Shown here in pieces: positions 61,701 through 64,000 of a DNA stretch of 64,000 bases; the stretch's first letter is position 1, and the number at the start of each line of letters is the position of its first letter. The DNA comes from Flavobacteriales bacterium (GTDB lineage: Bacteria; Bacteroidota; Bacteroidia; Flavobacteriales_F; PHOS-HE28). A program made the translations under genes and the position numbers. The stretch spans positions 1 through 64,000 of the forward strand of contig JAEUSY010000041.1 in assembly GCA_016788295.1 (NCBI GenBank), read 5' to 3'. The notes under the pieces were generated by a model, which saw only the letters and a program-made list of their open reading frames with translations, had not been told where the DNA came from and ran no database searches.

Positions 61701-62994
61701 CAGCTACCAGCCCACGCAAGGGGGCACCTACCGCGACCAGCTGGTGGCGGATGGGCTACCCGTGTACGGCAGTGCGCGCCTGGGCCTGAACCAGCGCCCC
61801 AGCCTCTACCGGCCTGAGTTCTCCACCACGGGCTTTGATGGGCTGCACTTTGCTGAGCGCAGCTACGCCCAGATGCCCAGCCCCTGGGTGGCCGATGACC
61901 ACGCCGACCGCACCCTGGGCCTCAAGGCCTACGAGCTGGCCAACCACCTGGGCAACGTGCTCACCACGGTAAGCGACCGCCGCATGGCCGTGCCTGATGC
62001 CGGCAACCCAAGCCTGCTGGATAGCTACATGGCGGATGTGCTTAGCGTGAGTGATTATTACCCTTTCGGTAGCCTGTTGCCGGGAAGGCATGAGAACTCA
62101 AGTTCTAGCCGGTTCCTCTTCCAAGGGCAGGAGCATGATGACGAGTTGCATGGCAGCGAAGGCACCAGTTACGCTTTCGAGTACAGGATGCACGATGCAA
62201 GGGTGGGCAGGTTCTTGAGTATCGACCCGCTGACCTCACAATATCCATATAATTCTCCATATGCTTTTAGCGAGAACGTTGTAATAAACGCTATCGAACT
62301 TGAAGGTCTTGAAAAATGGGAGCTTAGCAATGGCGAGACTGTTTATGGTCCATATAAAGACCTAAATGCTGCTGAGGCAAGCTTCGTTCCATCGGGTGGA
62401 AGTTTTACAATGTTGGTTGGACTCGATGGAGTATTCCCACCATTGCAACCGATCAATGTCCCCAATCCCAACGAAGGATGGGATTTAGGTGTTACTTGGA
62501 TTACTGGCGAAGGGCCTAGATATCAATACTTTGGTCAGAATGACCCAATGACCCTTGACCTTCGTCAGCACTATCATTTTGACGATGTCCGTAATCGTAT
62601 AAGAGAAGAAGTGGCCAATGGTGCAACTGCGCCGTATAGTCAAAACAATGCAGGCTATAGTTTGGCCGGATGGGAAGGATTAAAGTACTTAGGCGATATT
62701 TTGGCTTGGCCATCAGGTGGTTTATTGGGAAACTATGCCGTTGCCTATCTTGGAAGCTACTCTGTCTCCTACGAGGTGACAGACATCTGCCATGCGGATA
62801 GGTATGCAACAGTTCATTTCAAAGTGACTAACTCTTCAACGATAGAGTCGGCAACTAGATTTCCACCTGTGTTGAGCTACACTCCATGGTGGCATGACAA
62901 TATTGGTCAGCCATTATTGGACCGGTTTCAGACCGGCCCAATGTCACCGATAAGTCAGGAATTCAACTGGACCGAGAACATAGAACTGAAATGA
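55780..62994 (+). CDS. Rhs-repeat protein with AT-richer C-terminal tip (polymorphic-toxin type)
   Basis: 2404 residues. Signal peptide (LLLLAFGTLLTALQLAGQ), an FN3-like region (about 190-285), a Cys-rich central region (about 680-1320, e.g. DCGDCASLCEQG) and YD/Rhs repeats from about 1340 to 2110 (LYYYDQAGNLLKTVPPAGV, YRYDADGRLLEA, YSYDPNGNLLTLDRN). The Rhs core ends with YRMHDARVGRFLSIDPL, SPYAFSENVVINAIELEGLE (about 2135-2180). The remaining 225 residues are a distinct tip, encoded by AT-richer DNA: 25 of 60 bases are G or C at 62281-62340 against 44 of 60 at 61081-61140. No known nuclease, deaminase or ADP-ribosyltransferase motif is seen in it. A lipoprotein gene overlaps its stop. Confidence 0.92.
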   Translation: MRALLLLAFGTLLTALQLAGQTPMHNEQWISSLRGKEEPRAIAEGRRLRVHDPEANFILAEPNTFSDRLDRRRSEATVVLRFDDTRRDLYSAPWSVTVTYTLLTRQYDGSVINHAPEQLTVNYDPANPYTDISMHVKRDVIWASLKVAQVVQTGLPEGLPKDLWLDLRLDVERHYDLGPDEAPQFTEAPATLPNDPSHLMLHWSFVEGAESYDLEWAFVDCITFNGSNAPVPCSPNGLTYDLSNATRVNVTGNRYEVPLAYPRGWLVFRVRAVGRTGPNGVREEGPWDLVTQTQPNIGTLPTFNRYMVGGLELERNWTYEAGYAEDGLRKEVLSTFDGSLRPRQSMTLLNTEGRGLLTNTVFDHLGRPALSVLPYPIEDRQLSFKTDQLQLAPNSYFGAASFDLDTNVDNPAPLPGTTPAGAYYSSANPGMGTHGQLTPDASGKPYTRTLFWNDGTGRVREEAGPGPEHTMGSEHTTRYAYGTPASQFELDRLFGNEVGFVQHYKKNTVTDANGVTSVTYQDQEGRTIATALAGFPQGGEALLGVDSYSQENVEVDVTAPLTSQSGPDNSSMVNRTMVFSTPTTLTLNYALEGAAYTDCITTPCVYELSIRVLDDCGTPLELEPGVTHYTQVVNGVQPAETFQLTLQPGTYTIQKVLRPHGPTLDAAMQAYMDEACIPAPEPEVVDCGDCASLCEQGYTIELDGVLYYTDATGLPTSAVDPNDPNHNAAAAQVAIDAIAQCVEDCGAPEQTLPDRCTMMHGLLLADMSPGGQYFKNTPQELEEPYDPMSWDDWLVDEVAATPAGIIANQSTWTSVRDNWDPAWAELLLPYHPEYCQYQFYCESKCIEYAPGDIPISSTTIPFYGTYYDLMYSVPLEDQFDVTASLFNPLGAPVNTSSTAPYYQCASAAGPLDELIDCFKDCKDLILPGLSRFMPRDPALPSAGYYSIWEVLNDPDGIAGAHGGNGTVPQEVRDFFNLLHGATPNTPGILATGLPVGEGQMTPYAFFRSVYDFYRELTAYRSFTEADGTSNCMPEHTCNNLLTSPNNDGLTEDGFLIRYPRNPIFDNWDEYVNDPTYFSTTLIPGLTNEACADNCAAAAQQQLDALTMCTGGNTTGCYQEQDIACILQALTAVCQLGCTAENIQGSSLGNGTGSVTGTTPCNNTTTYATFQEVLDAYIINAPTAITYPVEPPSTGEPDASASATCACTGLQEFIAAQGPNASPADIMEALEELRGGSESGDTWSEGSTTTLAYWQQLCSATPLNPTLINAAAFPSAFHCPTISQEPYDCGADATAIANYNATQAWQTELSAAAQAYRTALAEACMSGLAEREDFTISYTLSEYHYTLYYYDQAGNLLKTVPPAGVRLDLATDYTNDANTVISFTGTTAVEDFSAATMAHRATPNNAATPYLRPRHEMVTWYTYNSFQQPVAQHYPDGGTTRFFYDKLGRLIASQDPVQATAGHYSYTLYDALGRVQEVGQLLSPTPLNQEIARGEGAGNIPTWPAFLAQITAKDQIMRTYYTDDLATVDPSLAGVPASFGAGGQQHLRNRVASVTYKEAVTTPDPAVDDYDQATHYSYDIHGNVRSLVQELRELQEMGQSFKRMDYRYDLISGKVLEVNYQTGQWDQYHHRYRYDADGRLLEARTSNDGRIWERDARYFYYAHGPLARTELGDKSVQGTDHYYTLHGWLRGVNSPTLLRAKDPGKDGAGQHLFFADDANSYALGYYTGDFVPVAGNSASPLPANGSGAYAAALAQRDLYNGNIPTMLTALRDLSGAPMPLHANVYRYDRLNRIKGMDVYHGAPASDLSALANNDDYRTAYSYDPNGNLLTLDRNAHGSNRDMDRFTYHYTAGTNQLEYVDDTQPAANWPDDLDDQDPDDQDLGNYEYDLKGRLTKDLQAGIGQYGIAWTLHDKVRAVTRTDSDLDEVHFRYGPMGHRTVKEVRPRTGGNTTQEDQWTTTYYIHDAQGNPMAIYRRSYQPTQGGTYRDQLVADGLPVYGSARLGLNQRPSLYRPEFSTTGFDGLHFAERSYAQMPSPWVADDHADRTLGLKAYELANHLGNVLTTVSDRRMAVPDAGNPSLLDSYMADVLSVSDYYPFGSLLPGRHENSSSSRFLFQGQEHDDELHGSEGTSYAFEYRMHDARVGRFLSIDPLTSQYPYNSPYAFSENVVINAIELEGLEKWELSNGETVYGPYKDLNAAEASFVPSGGSFTMLVGLDGVFPPLQPINVPNPNEGWDLGVTWITGEGPRYQYFGQNDPMTLDLRQHYHFDDVRNRIREEVANGATAPYSQNNAGYSLAGWEGLKYLGDILAWPSGGLLGNYAVAYLGSYSVSYEVTDICHADRYATVHFKVTNSSTIESATRFPPVLSYTPWWHDNIGQPLLDRFQTGPMSPISQEFNWTENIELK

Positions 62995-63419
62995 AAGCAC
63001 CAATCTGGTATTCAATACTGCCCCTAATCGTAACTTTTGCTTCATGTAGCAATCCGTCACCTTCAGCAAATGAGCTATGGGGTAGATGGGAAGCGAGGGA
63101 TGGAGGCGCTATAATGCTATCTTCAGACGGCTCATTGTCAGCGGACTCGGTACCGACAGCAGTCTTTAATAGGATGAAGCATCATCCGGCAAGATTCAGT
63201 GGTACTGGGACTTGGGCATTGGTGCAACATTCCAACGGTGCATGGCACGTAGATATGAAGCTCACCGCGTTGAGCTCTTGGCCGGGATCGTTGATGAATG
63301 ACTTGATAATTGAACGGAGAGGCGAAACTCTTGTTCTCTACACTTGGTTAGCCGATGAAGGAGGTGGTCGTTATGAAATGTACCAAAAGCTTACGCAGAG
63401 TGTCCCCTCGCGCCCGTAG
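62991..63419 (+). CDS. Lipoprotein, candidate immunity or partner protein for the Rhs tip
   Basis: 142 residues; its ATG overlaps the Rhs stop by four bases (ATGA). Lipobox IVTFASC (Cys about 19). The mature part is a small beta-type domain (ELWGRWEARDGGAIMLSSDG, RFSGTGTWALVQHSNGAWHV, ERRGETLVLYTWLADEGGGR), resembling lipocalin-like META or DUF-type lipoproteins in general pattern. Its position directly behind an Rhs tip, and the shared AT-richer composition, are what one expects of an immunity gene. A membrane-anchored location would suit a toxin acting in the periplasm or entering through it. Function is inferred from position only. Confidence 0.65.
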   Translation: MKAPIWYSILPLIVTFASCSNPSPSANELWGRWEARDGGAIMLSSDGSLSADSVPTAVFNRMKHHPARFSGTGTWALVQHSNGAWHVDMKLTALSSWPGSLMNDLIIERRGETLVLYTWLADEGGGRYEMYQKLTQSVPSRP

Positions 63420-63795
63420 GCCCATGCAGTGTTTCCATACTGCGGCCACAGCTCCCGCGACTCTAGACTTGTCCCACGCTAAGGGTTCAGACCTTAGCGA
63501 AGAAAGGACCATCGAAGAGGACCGAGCTGGACTTGGGGTGAACCATCTCTAGGCCCACGCAGGGTGTTCTTCCCCGCCTCCGGCACCTCCGCCGGGTCTG
63601 TCCGCTGCATTTGAGCGGACGACCCTGCGGGCTCGGAGCCGCGATGAACCGAGGCACTTATGTACTCTATGTAGACCTCGCTCAATAGGTGCATAGCAGG
63701 GTGTACACCCCGCAAGCCGCATTAGCGCTTGATCAATAGCGTGAACGGCTTGTCGAACACTGTTTGGGCGCAGCAGTGCCGTATCTCACGTATCC
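63420..63795. other. Stretch without a supported gene, with hairpins
   Basis: About 375 bases. GTCCGCT (63600-63606) pairs with AGCGGAC (63614-63620) and may help end the operon transcript, although no T run follows. GGGTGTACACCC (63699-63710) is a perfect palindrome. No reading frame with a start and recognisable product was found. Confidence 0.45.
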
Positions 63796-63999
63796 CTAAG
63801 CCGCCCGCAGATCGTGATATCGATCATCGTGGGCCAGGGAGGGATCGGAACCGACAATGGCCTCCAGAACCTTGCTCAGTTCATCTTTGGACCATGAGTC
63901 GGTAGGGCGTGCCATACGGAAGAGCAACTCCAAACAGCCAGAAGGATCGGTCAGTGGCAACTCGGAATCACTCAGCTCATAGAGGATCTCACTTGGACC
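63796..63999 (-). CDS. 3' end of an unknown gene running in from the right edge
   Basis: The minus-strand frame is open from the window edge to a stop at 63796-63798, 67 residues. It has non-random, acidic helical content (LTDPSGCLELLFRMARP, WSKDELSKVLEAIVGSDP). No family recognised from this fragment. It converges on the Rhs-type operon. Confidence 0.5.
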   Translation of the reverse strand, partial: GPSEILYELSDSELPLTDPSGCLELLFRMARPTDSWSKDELSKVLEAIVGSDPSLAHDDRYHDLRAA

Positions 64000-64000
64000 C

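Noticed and set aside
63494-63715. 73-residue minus-strand frame
   Set aside because: No signal, domain or ribosome-binding support; crosses a hairpin and a palindrome.
63723-63830. Minus-strand stretch that ends like a protein (FDKPFTLLIKR and a stop)
   Set aside because: There is an in-frame stop about 33 codons upstream and no start, so at most it is a relic; not enough to annotate.
1-64000. tRNA, rRNA, CRISPR array, T6SS or T9SS machinery genes
   Set aside because: Looked for cloverleaf-like stretches, regularly spaced repeats and machinery proteins and found none; only T9SS cargo proteins are present.

Overview
The window looks like chromosome from a high-GC member of the Bacteroidota, probably a Flavobacteriales-type lineage. 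The evidence is several secreted proteins ending in type IX secretion (T9SS) type A sorting domains, FG-GAP, SprB-like, MBG, GEVED and HYR extracellular modules, lipoproteins with short lipoboxes, and -7 promoter elements of the TAnnTTTG class rather than sigma70 type. No rRNA, tRNA, CRISPR array or intact insertion sequence was seen. All calls come from reading the sequence and recalling protein families; no search was run.

Layout. 1-3.4 kb: 3' end of an acyl-CoA carboxylase carboxyltransferase gene, followed by two orphan genes and a second, diverged copy of the carboxylase's last 47 codons; then a REP-associated tyrosine transposase (RAYT) gene broken by a 20-bp palindromic insert, and a thioredoxin-fold lipoprotein. 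3.8-26.6 kb: mostly exported proteins, including four T9SS cargo proteins (one a 1772-residue subtilase with MBG repeats), a TPR-adenylate cyclase, a fatty acid desaturase, a cold-shock protein, a CsbD-like small protein and three members of a small exported family, one of them frameshifted. 26.7-34.3 kb: many short cytosolic proteins (three DUF1801, YdeI-like, VOC, DUF2461, cupin DUF985, YjdM, DinB, CvfB, methyltransferase, MmcQ/YjbR). 34.4-42.3 kb: MuiA/DUF4139 protein with an inserted carboxypeptidase-regulatory-like domain, a pRiA4b ORF-3-like/miaA/glycosyltransferase operon, and a coupled pair of a membrane peroxiredoxin-like protein and a PAS-SpoIIE phosphatase. 42.5-44.7 kb: an FN3 protein, a helical protein of unknown function and an XRE regulator.

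44.8-63.4 kb is the most interesting part: six co-directional genes that overlap or nearly touch, forming one 18.6-kb unit. It encodes an FG-GAP/SprB-like surface protein, a lipoprotein, a 2133-residue SpvB/Rhs-companion protein, a LolA-like periplasmic protein, a 2404-residue Rhs-repeat protein with an AT-richer C-terminal tip, and a small lipoprotein overlapping its stop codon. The unit is preceded by a good promoter containing a 12-bp palindrome next to a divergent XRE gene. I read it as a candidate polymorphic-toxin or surface-display system with its own periplasmic helper and a lipoprotein immunity candidate. That function is inference. The last 200 bases hold the 3' end of another gene on the minus strand.
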